64,000 nt of DNA, taken from NCBI GenBank assembly GCA_049840515.1, contig JASGKW010000011.1:124001-188000 (forward strand), given 5' to 3'. The first letter of the stretch is position 1, and each line of letters starts with the position of its first letter. The notes under the pieces were generated by a model. The model saw only the letters and a program-made list of their open reading frames with translations. It was not told where the DNA came from and searched no databases. Positions 28,532 to 37,368 of the stretch are shown piece by piece. Source of the DNA: Muricomes sp049840515 (GTDB lineage Bacteria > Bacillota > Clostridia > Lachnospirales > Lachnospiraceae). A program made the translations under genes and the position numbers.

Positions 28532-29224
28532 ATGCAAAGTGAACTGCTAATTGTGATACCTGCGTATAATGAAGAGGAAAATATTGAAAATGTAGTAGAA
28601 TACATCCAGAGTAATTATGGCCAGTATGACTATATAGTTGTGAATGATGGTTCCAGGGACAGAACTGCGGAAATATGCAGAAACAGAGGCTATGAACTGC
28701 TGGATTTGCCTGCAAATTTAGGGCTGGCGGGAGCTTTTCAGGCGGGCTTGAAATATGCATATGTGAAAGGTTATTCTTATGCAATTCAGTTTGATGCTGA
28801 CGGCCAGCACAGGCCAGAGTTTATCCAGGCGATGCTGGACAGAATAGAGCAGGGCTATGATATCGTGATAGGCTCCCGGTTTTTAAATTATAGAAAGAGC
28901 AAATCGTTGAGAATGGTAGGAAGTAAAATTCTGACCGTGGCAATAAAAATGACTACGGGGGTGAGAGTATCAGACCCCACATCCGGCATGAGAATGTTTT
29001 CAAAGCCAATGATTAAGGAATTTGCACAAAATTTGAATTATGGACCAGAACCGGATACTGTATCTTATCTTTTGAAAAATGGTGCGAAAGTTTCAGAGGT
29101 GCAGGTAAAGATGGAGGAGAGGCAGTTTGGGGAGAGCTATCTGAATCTGACAGGCTCCGCCAGATATATGATAAAGATGCTGGTGTCTATCTTCCTTGTA
29201 CAAAATTTCAGAAAAAGAGGATAA
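28532..29224 (+). CDS. Glycosyltransferase family 2, dolichol/undecaprenyl-phosphate sugar synthase type
   Basis: A 230-residue soluble GT-A enzyme like Dpm1: LIVIPAYNEEENIE at the N terminus, VVNDGSRDRT, the metal-binding FDADGQHRPEF, and VIGSRFL with the SKILT-VSDPTSGMR segment. It lacks the C-terminal TM helices of ArnC/GtrB, so it probably attaches to the membrane through the next protein. The family loads a sugar onto polyprenyl phosphate for use outside the cell. I start at 28532 (MQSELL), with GAGGGAAAGGAAA upstream; the ATG at 28469 would overlap the previous gene. The DUF2304 gene follows six bases later. Confidence 0.9.
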   Translation: MQSELLIVIPAYNEEENIENVVEYIQSNYGQYDYIVVNDGSRDRTAEICRNRGYELLDLPANLGLAGAFQAGLKYAYVKGYSYAIQFDADGQHRPEFIQAMLDRIEQGYDIVIGSRFLNYRKSKSLRMVGSKILTVAIKMTTGVRVSDPTSGMRMFSKPMIKEFAQNLNYGPEPDTVSYLLKNGAKVSEVQVKMEERQFGESYLNLTGSARYMIKMLVSIFLVQNFRKRG

Positions 29225-29230
29225 AAAATC

Positions 29231-29599
29231 ATGTCAGTTTTAATCAGAATTTTGTTAATTATCAGTGCTCTGCTGCTTCTTATCTTTATGCTGAAAAGAA
29301 TAAGACAGGCAAAACTAAAAATTGAATATACTATATTCTGGGTCACATTTGCCAGTATTTTGGTTGTTATGGGAATTTTCCCCCAGGCACTCTACAGTAT
29401 TTCCTATTTTCTCGGGTTTCAGTCCCCAATCAGCATGGTATTTCTGGTAATTATATTTGTGTTAATTATCAAAATGTTTTTGATGACTCTGCAGATATCG
29501 CAGCTGGAAAATAAGATTGATGCGCTGACACAGCAAATTGCGATAGATAGAAAAATGGATAAAGAGGAACAGAATGAAGAAGTGGAAGATGAAAGATAA
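29231..29599 (+). CDS. DUF2304 family small membrane protein
   Basis: A 122-residue protein with three hydrophobic helices (about 4-22, 34-55, 66-90) and a charged coiled-coil-like tail (QLENKIDALTQQIAIDRK). The basic loop KRIRQAKLKIEYTIFW between helices 1 and 2 is typical of DUF2304. Members are commonly found beside Dpm1-type glycosyltransferases, as here, and may serve as membrane anchor or partner. Its 3' end overlaps the start of the next gene by 26 bases, which suggests coupling. Confidence 0.85.
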   Translation: MSVLIRILLIISALLLLIFMLKRIRQAKLKIEYTIFWVTFASILVVMGIFPQALYSISYFLGFQSPISMVFLVIIFVLIIKMFLMTLQISQLENKIDALTQQIAIDRKMDKEEQNEEVEDER

Positions 29600-31619
29600 A
29601 AGTAAGCAATATATAACAACAGGGATTCATTGCGTTCTGATTCTTTTGGCTCTTGTGGGAATTTTCCGCTTTTTAAAGATGCAGTATATTGATGAGGCTG
29701 TTCACTCCTTTGTAGCAAAAGATATTATGGAAGAGTATGTAGAAAGAGGAGTTTATACATTCACACCAGATTCAGATGAACTTTCTCAGACGTTCACATG
29801 TACCACTGATATCCTCTGGGGACTGCAGATGTGGTTTGAAAGGGACAATACGAAATCAGACGGAATGATTTCATTCAGAGTGGAGAACAGCCGGGGGAGT
29901 GAAGTATATCAGTCAACTGTCCCGCTAGGTGCAATAGGAACTGAGTCACCCTACAAGATTGTTTTTGACCATATTGAGCAGAATGCAAAAGGCCAGGTAT
30001 TTAAGCTGTCAATTAAAGTTGCGGATATGCACCCGGAGGACGGGTTTCGGATTGTCATAAATGACGGGCAGGGATATTCTGGCGGAACTATGCAGGATGC
30101 CTCAGGACAATTGACTGGAAATATAAGATTAAAGCAGATTGACAGCCAGAGCGGATATCTTGATAAGCTGTTTTGGATATTTGCTGCCGCAATTACAATT
30201 CTGATGTATGGGTTATACTATTTTCTTTTTATAAAAAAAATAAAGATGGAATATCTGTTTTTATTCATGGTACTTACCGTAGGATTTATGTACATCTTTT
30301 TAATGCAGCCCGGCGAAGTGCCGGATGAAGCGGCGCATTACCGCAGTGCCTATGCATATTCCAATATAGTACTGCGGGAGGGCAATGGAATTAAGAATCC
30401 AGTGGTATTTCGGGCGGAGGATTATGATTATTACCATAAAATGCAGGACATCTATCCCGATGCCTATGCATATAAAAAAGCCATTGACAATTTTGGCGGG
30501 AAGGTAACCCACACAGAGTTGAAAGAGGGTGACAAGCCAGCCCTCGGCGGAGCCGGATTTTTGTTCTTTGGAGGCGCGGCCGGAATCACGCTGGGGCGTA
30601 TTCTGGGAATGAACGCATTGACTGTATTTTATATGGGAAGAGTTTTTAACCTGCTCTTATTCTGCGGCATGGCATTTTGGGCATTCAAAAAACTTCCATT
30701 TTATAAGATGAGTCTCTTTGCCATCTGCCTGCTTCCGATGACCGCTCAGTTGACGGGTTCTTATTCGTATGACAGCATGATTATTGGGTTATCATTGATG
30801 TTGATGGCCGCTATCCTGGACTATGGTTACGGAAAAGATTCCAAAGCAGCTTCTAAACCCAAAATCAGGAAACTGATTCAGATAGGAGTTCTCTGCGCAC
30901 TTTTGGGTGTCAGCAAAGGTGGAGCTTATATCCCGCTGTGTGCGTTGATTTTACTCATTCCATCCAGGCGCTTTTTGTCCAAAAAGAATCGAGGTATATT
31001 CTTAGGCGGGACAGTACTTGGAATGGTATCTATCTATATACTGGACGGCATCGGCCGGGTTCAGTCCACTATCAACTCGGGAGGGAACATCGTTTACTGG
31101 AACGGAGAACCTGGATATACGGTGTCCTGGGTTCTGAAAAATCCGGGGGATTTTATACAGCTTATATCGAATACCATCTTCCGGGAAGGTGAGTTTTACA
31201 TTCAGTCATTATTTGGAAAGGCGCTGGGATGGTTTAATTATCCAATTCCGGGATGGATTATTCTTGGATTTATGATTGTATTTTTAATTTCCGCAGTCCA
31301 TGTCACAAAGGAGAGGGAGGCTGTTATTTTTTCTTCGCGCCAAAAAACCGGAATTCTCATATGTATTATACTGATTGTCGGTGCTGTGGTTGCGGCCCTT
31401 CTGTTTTCACACACACCGCTCAGCAGTGATTACATTATGGGAGTTCAGGGGCGGTATTTGATTCCGCTGCTATTCCCTGGGGTTATGTGTATGAAAAACC
31501 GAGTGCTTACACTTCGGCATTCGATAGACAGAGAGTTGGTTTTTTCTCTGGCATGGCTTCAGGTTCTGGCGGCTGTGAGCATCTTGGCGATGCCTCTCTG
31601 GAAGCTGATGATACAATAG
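29574..31619 (+). CDS. DUF2142 family polytopic membrane protein (likely GT-C-like)
   Basis: A 681-residue membrane protein. After one N-terminal helix (about 14-32), an extracellular beta-rich domain (about 45-190) precedes roughly ten further helices. The DUF2142 hallmark PGEVPDEAAHYRSAYAY (about 243-260), with Asp-Glu in the first large outer loop, resembles the acidic loop of GT-C glycosyltransferases that use polyprenyl-phosphate sugars. Following a Dpm1-like enzyme and DUF2304, the simplest reading is that it transfers the lipid-linked sugar onto the surface polymer. Its extracellular domain resembles the whole 197-residue protein at 44.7 kb. It ends the first polysaccharide operon. Confidence 0.83.
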   Translation: MKKWKMKDKSKQYITTGIHCVLILLALVGIFRFLKMQYIDEAVHSFVAKDIMEEYVERGVYTFTPDSDELSQTFTCTTDILWGLQMWFERDNTKSDGMISFRVENSRGSEVYQSTVPLGAIGTESPYKIVFDHIEQNAKGQVFKLSIKVADMHPEDGFRIVINDGQGYSGGTMQDASGQLTGNIRLKQIDSQSGYLDKLFWIFAAAITILMYGLYYFLFIKKIKMEYLFLFMVLTVGFMYIFLMQPGEVPDEAAHYRSAYAYSNIVLREGNGIKNPVVFRAEDYDYYHKMQDIYPDAYAYKKAIDNFGGKVTHTELKEGDKPALGGAGFLFFGGAAGITLGRILGMNALTVFYMGRVFNLLLFCGMAFWAFKKLPFYKMSLFAICLLPMTAQLTGSYSYDSMIIGLSLMLMAAILDYGYGKDSKAASKPKIRKLIQIGVLCALLGVSKGGAYIPLCALILLIPSRRFLSKKNRGIFLGGTVLGMVSIYILDGIGRVQSTINSGGNIVYWNGEPGYTVSWVLKNPGDFIQLISNTIFREGEFYIQSLFGKALGWFNYPIPGWIILGFMIVFLISAVHVTKEREAVIFSSRQKTGILICIILIVGAVVAALLFSHTPLSSDYIMGVQGRYLIPLLFPGVMCMKNRVLTLRHSIDRELVFSLAWLQVLAAVSILAMPLWKLMIQ

Positions 31620-31636
31620 AAAATAGGAGTTTTCCG

Positions 31637-31665
31637 TTGCTATTTTATGTATGTAATGCTATACT
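31637..31665 (+). promoter_or_regulatory. Sigma-A-type promoter for the rfb genes
   Basis: TTGCTA, a 17-bp spacer and TATACT lie about 30 bases before the rfbB ATG. This marks a new transcription unit after the DUF2142 gene. Confidence 0.65.
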
Positions 31666-31694
31666 AGGCAGAGATTATTTATTGGAGGTTCAAT

Positions 31695-32772
31695 ATGAGA
31701 ACGTATTTAGTGACTGGCGGAGCCGGATTTATCGGTTCAAACTATATTCATTATATGTTTAAGAAATATGGCGATACAATCCGCATCATCAATGTGGACA
31801 AGCTGACCTATGCAGGTAATTTGGAAAATTTAAAAAGTGTTGAGAACAGAGACAATTATACTTTTGTGAGAGCAGACATCTGCGACGATGAGGCAATCAA
31901 CAAAATCTTTGAGGAAAATGAGATTGACAGGGTTGTACATTTTGCTGCGGAGAGCCACGTTGACAGAAGCATTAAGAATCCAGATGTGTTTGTGAAGACA
32001 AATGTGCTGGGAACGCTGGTGATGCTTAATGCAGCAAAGGCAGCCTGGGAAGCTGGAGGACGGCACATTCAAGGAGGACAAGAAATTTTTGCATGTGTCC
32101 ACAGATGAGGTATATGGTTCTCTGGAAAATGAAGGAGAGTATTTTTATGAGACAACCCCATATGATCCTCACAGCCCATATTCAGCAAGTAAAGCATCCT
32201 CTGATATGCTGGTGAAGTCTTACATGGATACTTACAAGTTTCCTGCAAATATTACAAATTGCAGCAACAATTATGGACCATATCAGTTTCCGGAAAAATT
32301 GATTCCTTTGATTATTAATAATGCATTGCAGGGGAAAAAACTTCCGGTCTATGGGGATGGGAAAAATGTCCGTGACTGGCTGTATGTGGAGGACCATGCG
32401 AAGGGAATCGACATGGTACAGGAAAAAGGCCGTCTGTTTGAGACATATAATATCGGCGGACACAATGAAAAGCAGAATATTGAAATCATTCATATTATTC
32501 TGGACACACTGCAGGAGATGCTGCCCGAGGGTGATTCGAGAAAAGAACTTGTATCCGAAAATCTTATCACTTATGTAGAAGACAGAAAAGGGCATGACAG
32601 ACGTTATGCAATTGCACCGGACAAGATTAAAGAAGAAATCGGCTGGTATCCTGAAACTATGTTCCAGGAAGGAATCAAGCTTACAATCAAGTGGTTCTTT
32701 GAACATGAGGACTGGATGAAAAATGTAACCAGCGGAGATTATCAGAAGTATTATGAAGAGATGTACAAATAA
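31695..32772 (+). CDS. rfbB: dTDP-glucose 4,6-dehydratase RfbB/RmlB (one frameshift)
   Basis: Second step of dTDP-L-rhamnose synthesis. The 5' frame gives TGGAGFIGSNYIHYM (NAD loop) and HFAAESHVDRS; the 3' frame gives VSTDEVYGSLE, the catalytic SPYSASKASSD and NCSNNYGPYQFPEKLIP. The two frames meet near 32047-32049: removing one G of GGG in TGGGAAG joins them into a continuous 358-residue protein of normal length. No domain is missing. The break is therefore a single-base insertion, either a sequence error or a recent mutation. rfbA and rfbD follow in the same direction. Confidence 0.93.
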
Positions 32773-32787
32773 TAAAAATTTAAACGG

Positions 32788-32810
32788 GCAGTACCATAAG
32801 GTGCTGCTGG
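32788..32810 (+). terminator. Weak hairpin between rfbB and rfbA
   Basis: GCAGTACC pairs with GGTGCTGC (one G-U pair) around a short ATAA loop and is followed by TGGTTTG. It may partly end or slow transcription between the two genes. Confidence 0.35.
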
Positions 32811-32841
32811 TTTGCGTTATGCAAGAAAGGGAGGCAGGAGA

Positions 32842-33723
32842 ATGAAAGGAATTATTTTAGCAGGTGGTTCAGGAACAAGATTATATCCATTGACACAGGT
32901 GACAAGTAAACAGTTGCTGCCTATTTATGATAAGCCTATGATTTACTATCCGCTTAGTATTCTCATGGAGGCAGGAATCAGGGAGATATTGATTATTTCC
33001 ACACCGGATGATACACCGCGCTTTGAAGAACTTTTAGGGGATGGAAGTCAATTTGGAATTCATCTGGATTATAAAGTACAACCCTCACCGGATGGTCTCG
33101 CACAGGCATTTTTACTGGGAGAAGAATTCATTGACGGCGACAGCTGTGCCATGATATTAGGAGATAATATTTTCCACGGCCATGGACTGCGAAAGAGACT
33201 GAAAGCAGCGGCAGAAAAAGAAGAGGGTGCAACCGTATTTGGATATTATGTGGATGACCCTGAGCGTTTCGGTGTTGTGGAGTTTGACAGTGAAGGAAGA
33301 GCGATATCCCTGGAAGAAAAACCTAAAAACCCGAAATCCAACTATGCAGTGACCGGATTGTACTTTTATGACAGCCGTGTTGTAGAATATGCAAAGCAAA
33401 TTAAGCCGAGTGCCAGAGGCGAACTGGAGATAACAGATTTGAACCGGATTTATCTCGAGGAGGGCAAGCTGGATGTGACCTTGCTGGGACAAGGATTTAC
33501 ATGGCTCGACACAGGCACACATGAGTCCTTGGTGGATGCCACTAATTTTGTGAAAACTGTGGAGACACACCAGAACCGCAAAATTGCATGTCTGGAGGAA
33601 ATCGCATTCAATAATGGATGGATTGATAAGGAAAAGCTGCAGGAAGCATGTGAATTGTATCAGAAAAACCAGTATGGAAGTTATCTGAAAGATGTATTGG
33701 ATGGAAAATATATCGACCAATAG
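32842..33723 (+). CDS. rfbA: Glucose-1-phosphate thymidylyltransferase RfbA/RmlA
   Basis: First step of dTDP-L-rhamnose synthesis: dTTP plus glucose 1-phosphate gives dTDP-glucose. The 293 residues carry ILAGGSGTRLYPLT, the SKQLLPIYDKPMIYYPLS substrate region, ILGDNIFHGHGL and EEKPKNPKSNYAVTGLYFYD, all typical of short RmlA. I start at 32842 because GGGAGGCAGGAGA stands before this ATG; the ATG at 32812 adds ten unlikely residues. The frame is intact, in contrast to its neighbours rfbB and rfbD. Confidence 0.96.
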   Translation: MKGIILAGGSGTRLYPLTQVTSKQLLPIYDKPMIYYPLSILMEAGIREILIISTPDDTPRFEELLGDGSQFGIHLDYKVQPSPDGLAQAFLLGEEFIDGDSCAMILGDNIFHGHGLRKRLKAAAEKEEGATVFGYYVDDPERFGVVEFDSEGRAISLEEKPKNPKSNYAVTGLYFYDSRVVEYAKQIKPSARGELEITDLNRIYLEEGKLDVTLLGQGFTWLDTGTHESLVDATNFVKTVETHQNRKIACLEEIAFNNGWIDKEKLQEACELYQKNQYGSYLKDVLDGKYIDQ

Positions 33724-33748
33724 TCGGAAAACATGGTGAGGTGAGAAG

Positions 33749-34589
33749 ATGAGAGTATTAGTTACAGGCACAACAGGACAGCTCGGATATGATGTGATGA
33801 AAGAGTTGGAAAAACGGGGACATACCTGTATAGGAGCTAATACAAAAGAGATGGACATAACAGATGCCGGGAAAGTAGAGCAGTTTATTAATGCTGCAGA
33901 TGTAGAAGCGGTGATTCACTGTGCCGCATACACAGCGGTGGATGCAGCAGAAGATAATGAAGAGCTTTGCCGGAAAGTGAATGTTACTGGAACACAGAAC
34001 ATTGTGAAAGTCTGCAAAGAACAAAATCTCAAAATGATGTATATCAGCACAGACTATGTGTTTGATGGTCAGGGTGAACGCCCGTGGGAGCCGGATGATG
34101 AGAGACATCCTCTGAATGTATACGGACAGTCTAAGTACGAGGGCGAACTGGCGGTGGAAGGTGATTTGGAAAAGTATTTCATTGTGAGGATTGCCTGGGT
34201 GTTTGGCGTGAACGGGAAAAACTTTGTGAAGACTATGCTGAATCTTGGAAAGACGAAGGACGCAGCTCAATGTAGTGAATGACCAGGTGGGTTCTCCCAC
34301 TTACACCTTTGATCTGGCGAGACTTTTGGTGGATATGATTGAGACAGACCGCTATGGGCGGTATCATGCCACAAATGAGGGGCTGTGTACATGGTATGAA
34401 TTTGCCTGCGAGATATTCAGACAGGCAGGAATTGAGATCAAAGTAAACCCTGTGACAAGTGATATGTTTCCGGCTAAGGCAAAACGGCCGTCTAACAGCA
34501 GAATGAACAAAGATAAGCTGGAGGAGAATGGATTTGTACGTTTGCCGGCATGGCAGGATGCGTTAAAAAGATACCTTTTTGAACATTAG
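33749..34589 (+). CDS. rfbD: dTDP-4-dehydrorhamnose reductase RfbD/RmlD (one frameshift)
   Basis: Last step of dTDP-L-rhamnose synthesis. The 5' frame has VTGTTGQLGYDVMKEL, HCAAYTAVDAAE and the catalytic YISTDYVFDG with YGQSKYEGE. The 3' frame starts with LNVVNDQVGSPTYT and includes RPSNSRMNKDKL, so all RmlD blocks are present. They join near 34252-34268 by removing one base in AAGGACGCAGCTC, giving about 279 residues, the usual length. As with rfbB, this is a single extra base. The last codons (FEH) lie within a short sequence repeated at 55.9 kb. Confidence 0.92.
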
Positions 34590-34602
34590 CAGTCCAATAA
34601 GT
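34571..34602. repeat. Short repeat copy A at the rfbD 3' end
   Basis: This copy matches TACCTT(A/T)TTGAACATTAG(C/T)AGT(C/T)CAATAAGT at about 28 of 31 bases with a second copy at 55938-55968. It covers the rfbD stop codon. A further CAATAAG...CTTATTG pairing follows immediately (34596-34614). Confidence 0.55.
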
Positions 34603-34620
34603 ATACCTTATTGAATTATA

Positions 34621-34670
34621 ATAAAAACACATCAGAGAGACTGCTTTCTGCGGTTATTTCTCTGATGTGT
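34621..34670 (-). terminator. Terminator for the minus-strand glycosyltransferase (possibly bidirectional)
   Basis: A perfect 12-bp stem ACACATCAGAGA/TCTCTGATGTGT. On the minus strand it is followed by TTTTTAT, seven bases after the gene's stop. It may also stop rightward readthrough from rfbD. Confidence 0.85.
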
Positions 34671-34676
34671 AAAGAG

Positions 34677-35657
34677 CTATTTTTGAAATATTTTTCTTGT
34701 GAACCAATCTTTTGCATAGGCAAAGGTGTTTGCAATCAATTCTATTTCAATATGGCAATAGTGGGGGAGGTGCCGAAACCGAAAAGGCACCTTTTTTTGC
34801 GCTCTCAGCGCAGCAAAACCTTCCTTGAGCCCCGCCCGGTAATCCTTTCCAAAACCAATCTTACAAAAGAACAGATGCTTAATAAAATATCCAAGCATCA
34901 GGGGCAGGAAATTCAAAATTAATTGAAACAGCGGCATATTCTTATAATTCAGGTATACGCTGTTGCGCGCGGACAATTTTACTTTAAAGGTATTATATTT
35001 TGAGCCGCTTGTCCCGCTGCCCACATGATAGACAAGTGCGGTGGGGCAGTATAAGTTCTGATAGCCGTAGATTTTGGCCCGGTATCCCACATCAATGTCT
35101 TCCAGATATGCAAAATGGCTTTCATCAAAATAGCCAATTTTATCAAAGGCAGACCGCCTGTAAATAGCTGCCCCTGCACATGCTGTAAAAATATTGGATG
35201 GTTCCGTATAATTTGTGACAGGACGGCCGCTGCCCCGGCATATACCCAGCCGATTATAGTGTACAAGTCACCGGCGCTGTCAATGAGTTCAGGGTGATAC
35301 ATTTGAATCATTTTGCTGCTCACGGAGAAAATACGCGGTGATTTACGGATAGCTTTCAGCATCTCTTCGACATAGTGGGGGTCAACAGTTGTATCGTTAT
35401 TTAATAAAATCACATAGGGAGTATCGGCGCGGCGGATTCCTTCATTTACAGCCCTGCTGAACCCGTAATTTTTGTCTAAAGAAACAACCTCGATATCGGG
35501 ATGATTTTCTCTCATATAGGAAAGACTATCATCAGTTGAAGCGTTATCTACAACTAAGATTTTGAAGTTAGAAAAATGTCTGATTCTCCAGTGAATCAAG
35601 ACAGGGCTTCATAAAATGCTTCCCATTATAATTTGGGATAATAATTGTAACATCCAT
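34677..35657 (-). CDS. Glycosyltransferase family 2, rhamnosyltransferase-like (two frameshifts)
   Basis: Read on the minus strand, the gene begins MDVTIIIPNYNGKHFMKP at 35657 and continues through ILVVDNASTDDS, YGFSRAVNEG, LLNNDTTVDP, YLEDIDVGYR and a C-terminal amphipathic tail, the order of GT2 rhamnosyltransferases. Two breaks interrupt it. A TTTTT run near 35573 (coding strand) has one T too many, and near 35240 one base is missing in GCCGGGG. Repairing both gives a continuous protein of about 326 residues. It is the only minus-strand gene in the polysaccharide locus and has its own terminator. It probably adds rhamnose or another sugar to the polymer. Confidence 0.85.
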
Positions 35658-35848
35658 AGATGAATATCCTCAATTTCCATAAGATTTCAGAGTCTTTGCT
35701 TATTATAGCAGAGAATGTCCCAGGTTGCCATCATTTATTACATAAAGATTAAGGGAGAATAGAAAAAAATACGGAGGGAAGAAGGGGTGTCGGGCGAAAG
35801 TATATTACAAGAATATTAAGGGGATGTTAAATTAGGTATAGATTTTCC

Positions 35849-35877
35849 TTGTCCTTTTAGCGAAAGTATTGTATCAT
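35849..35877 (+). promoter_or_regulatory. Sigma-A-type promoter for the initiating transferase operon
   Basis: TTGTCC, a 17-bp spacer and TATCAT lie about 60 bases before the gene. The 35658-35937 gap is otherwise AT-rich with no gene; it holds the divergent control regions of the minus-strand glycosyltransferase and this operon. Confidence 0.6.
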
Positions 35878-35937
35878 ATAACAGATAATTTAGAGTTATT
35901 ATTCAGAAAAAGAAATTAAGAAAAGCAGGGTGTAATA

Positions 35938-37341
35938 ATGATTAAAGATAATCAGAAATATTTTAACCGTATACAGGTAATAATAGATGGTTTGATTATT
36001 ATAATTGCATATATCTTGTCATGGTATTTAAGGTTCAGAAGTGGTCTTTTTGACCTTGATGAGTGGTACCTTCCATTAGGTATCTATGTGAGGGCGCTGA
36101 CGTATATCGTCCCGGGTTATCTGGTCTTATATGGATTCTTTCAGCTGTACACTCCAAAGAGAGTACAGGGAAGACGTCTGGAGCTGTGGCACATTACTCA
36201 GGCAAATATTATAGGCCTGATGGGATTTATCCTGATTTTATACCTGACAAAAGAACAGAATTTCTCCAGAAAGATGATATTTGTATTTTTCCTTATCAAT
36301 GTCTTTCTGCAGGTGTTCAGCCGCAGTTTAATACGTCTGTTTCTCCGCAAAATCAGAAAGAACGGATACAATCAGAAGCATATGATTCTGGTGGGATACA
36401 GCCGGGCTGCGGAACAGTATATTGACAGGATTGCGGCAAACCCTGAATGGGGGTATTCTGTGAGAGGAATTTTGGATGACCATCAGCCAAGAGGCATGGA
36501 ATATAAAGGGATAAAGGTGATTGGAAGCATCGACAACCTGCTGATTATTCTTCCTCAGAACAGGGTGGATGAGATTGCCATTACATTGGGGCTTGAGGAG
36601 TACCATAAATTGGAGTATATTGTAAATATGTGTGAAAAGTCAGGGGTCCATACAAAGTTTATTCCTGATTACAACAATATCATTCCGACAAGACCTTATA
36701 CAGAAGATTTACTGGGGCTGCCTGTTGTAAATATCAGGCGTGTTCCATTAAGCAATACGGGGAATAAAGTTTTAAAAAGAACAATTGATATTTTTGGAGC
36801 TGTTTTTGCATTGGTTTTATTCTCTCCGGTTATGATAGTTACAGCAGCAATTATCAAACTCACATCTCCGGGGCCTCTCATATTTAAGCAGGAGAGGGTT
36901 GGGCTTCAGAATAAGCTCTTTGCCATGTACAAATTCCGCTCCATGGTGGTGCAGGATGCCGATAAAGAGAAAAACAGATGGACAACCAAAGACGACCCGA
37001 GAGTTACGAGAATCGGGAAGTTCATAAGAAAAACAAGCATTGACGAGCTTCCACAGCTTTTGAATGTATTAAAAGGCAACATGAGCCTGGTAGGTCCCAG
37101 GCCGGAGCGCCCGCTGTTTGTCGAAAAATTTAAAGAGGAGATTCCAAGATACATGGTGAAACACCAGGTGCGTCCCGGCTTGACAGGGTGGGCACAGGTT
37201 AATGGATACAGGGGAGACACATCTATAAAGAAACGGATTGAATGTGATTTGTATTACATTGAAAATTGGACAATTGGTTTTGATTTTAAGATTCTGTTCT
37301 TAACCTTTTTCAAAGGTTTTGTGAATAAGAATGCTTACTAG
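35938..37341 (+). CDS. Undecaprenyl-phosphate sugar phosphotransferase (WbaP/WcaJ/CpsE family)
   Basis: A 467-residue initiating enzyme that moves a phosphosugar (often glucose or galactose 1-phosphate) from a UDP-sugar to undecaprenyl phosphate. The N-terminal part has four helices (about 12-125), followed by a CoA-binding-like Rossmann domain with ILVGYSRAAEQY. The C-terminal catalytic core has a membrane helix (TIDIFGAVFALVLFSP), SPGPLIFKQERVG, the acidic DELPQLLNVLKGNMSLVGPR block and RPGLTGWAQVNGYRG. It is preceded by its own promoter and followed by an LCP ligase. It fixes the first sugar of the repeat unit. Confidence 0.93.
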   Translation: MIKDNQKYFNRIQVIIDGLIIIIAYILSWYLRFRSGLFDLDEWYLPLGIYVRALTYIVPGYLVLYGFFQLYTPKRVQGRRLELWHITQANIIGLMGFILILYLTKEQNFSRKMIFVFFLINVFLQVFSRSLIRLFLRKIRKNGYNQKHMILVGYSRAAEQYIDRIAANPEWGYSVRGILDDHQPRGMEYKGIKVIGSIDNLLIILPQNRVDEIAITLGLEEYHKLEYIVNMCEKSGVHTKFIPDYNNIIPTRPYTEDLLGLPVVNIRRVPLSNTGNKVLKRTIDIFGAVFALVLFSPVMIVTAAIIKLTSPGPLIFKQERVGLQNKLFAMYKFRSMVVQDADKEKNRWTTKDDPRVTRIGKFIRKTSIDELPQLLNVLKGNMSLVGPRPERPLFVEKFKEEIPRYMVKHQVRPGLTGWAQVNGYRGDTSIKKRIECDLYYIENWTIGFDFKILFLTFFKGFVNKNAY

Positions 37342-37368
37342 AACAAGTTATAATAAGGGGAATTAAAA

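Noticed and set aside
33157..33858. A 233-residue minus-strand frame in rfbA
   Set aside because: It mirrors a conserved gene and overlaps the rfbD start; its composition is typical of antisense translation.
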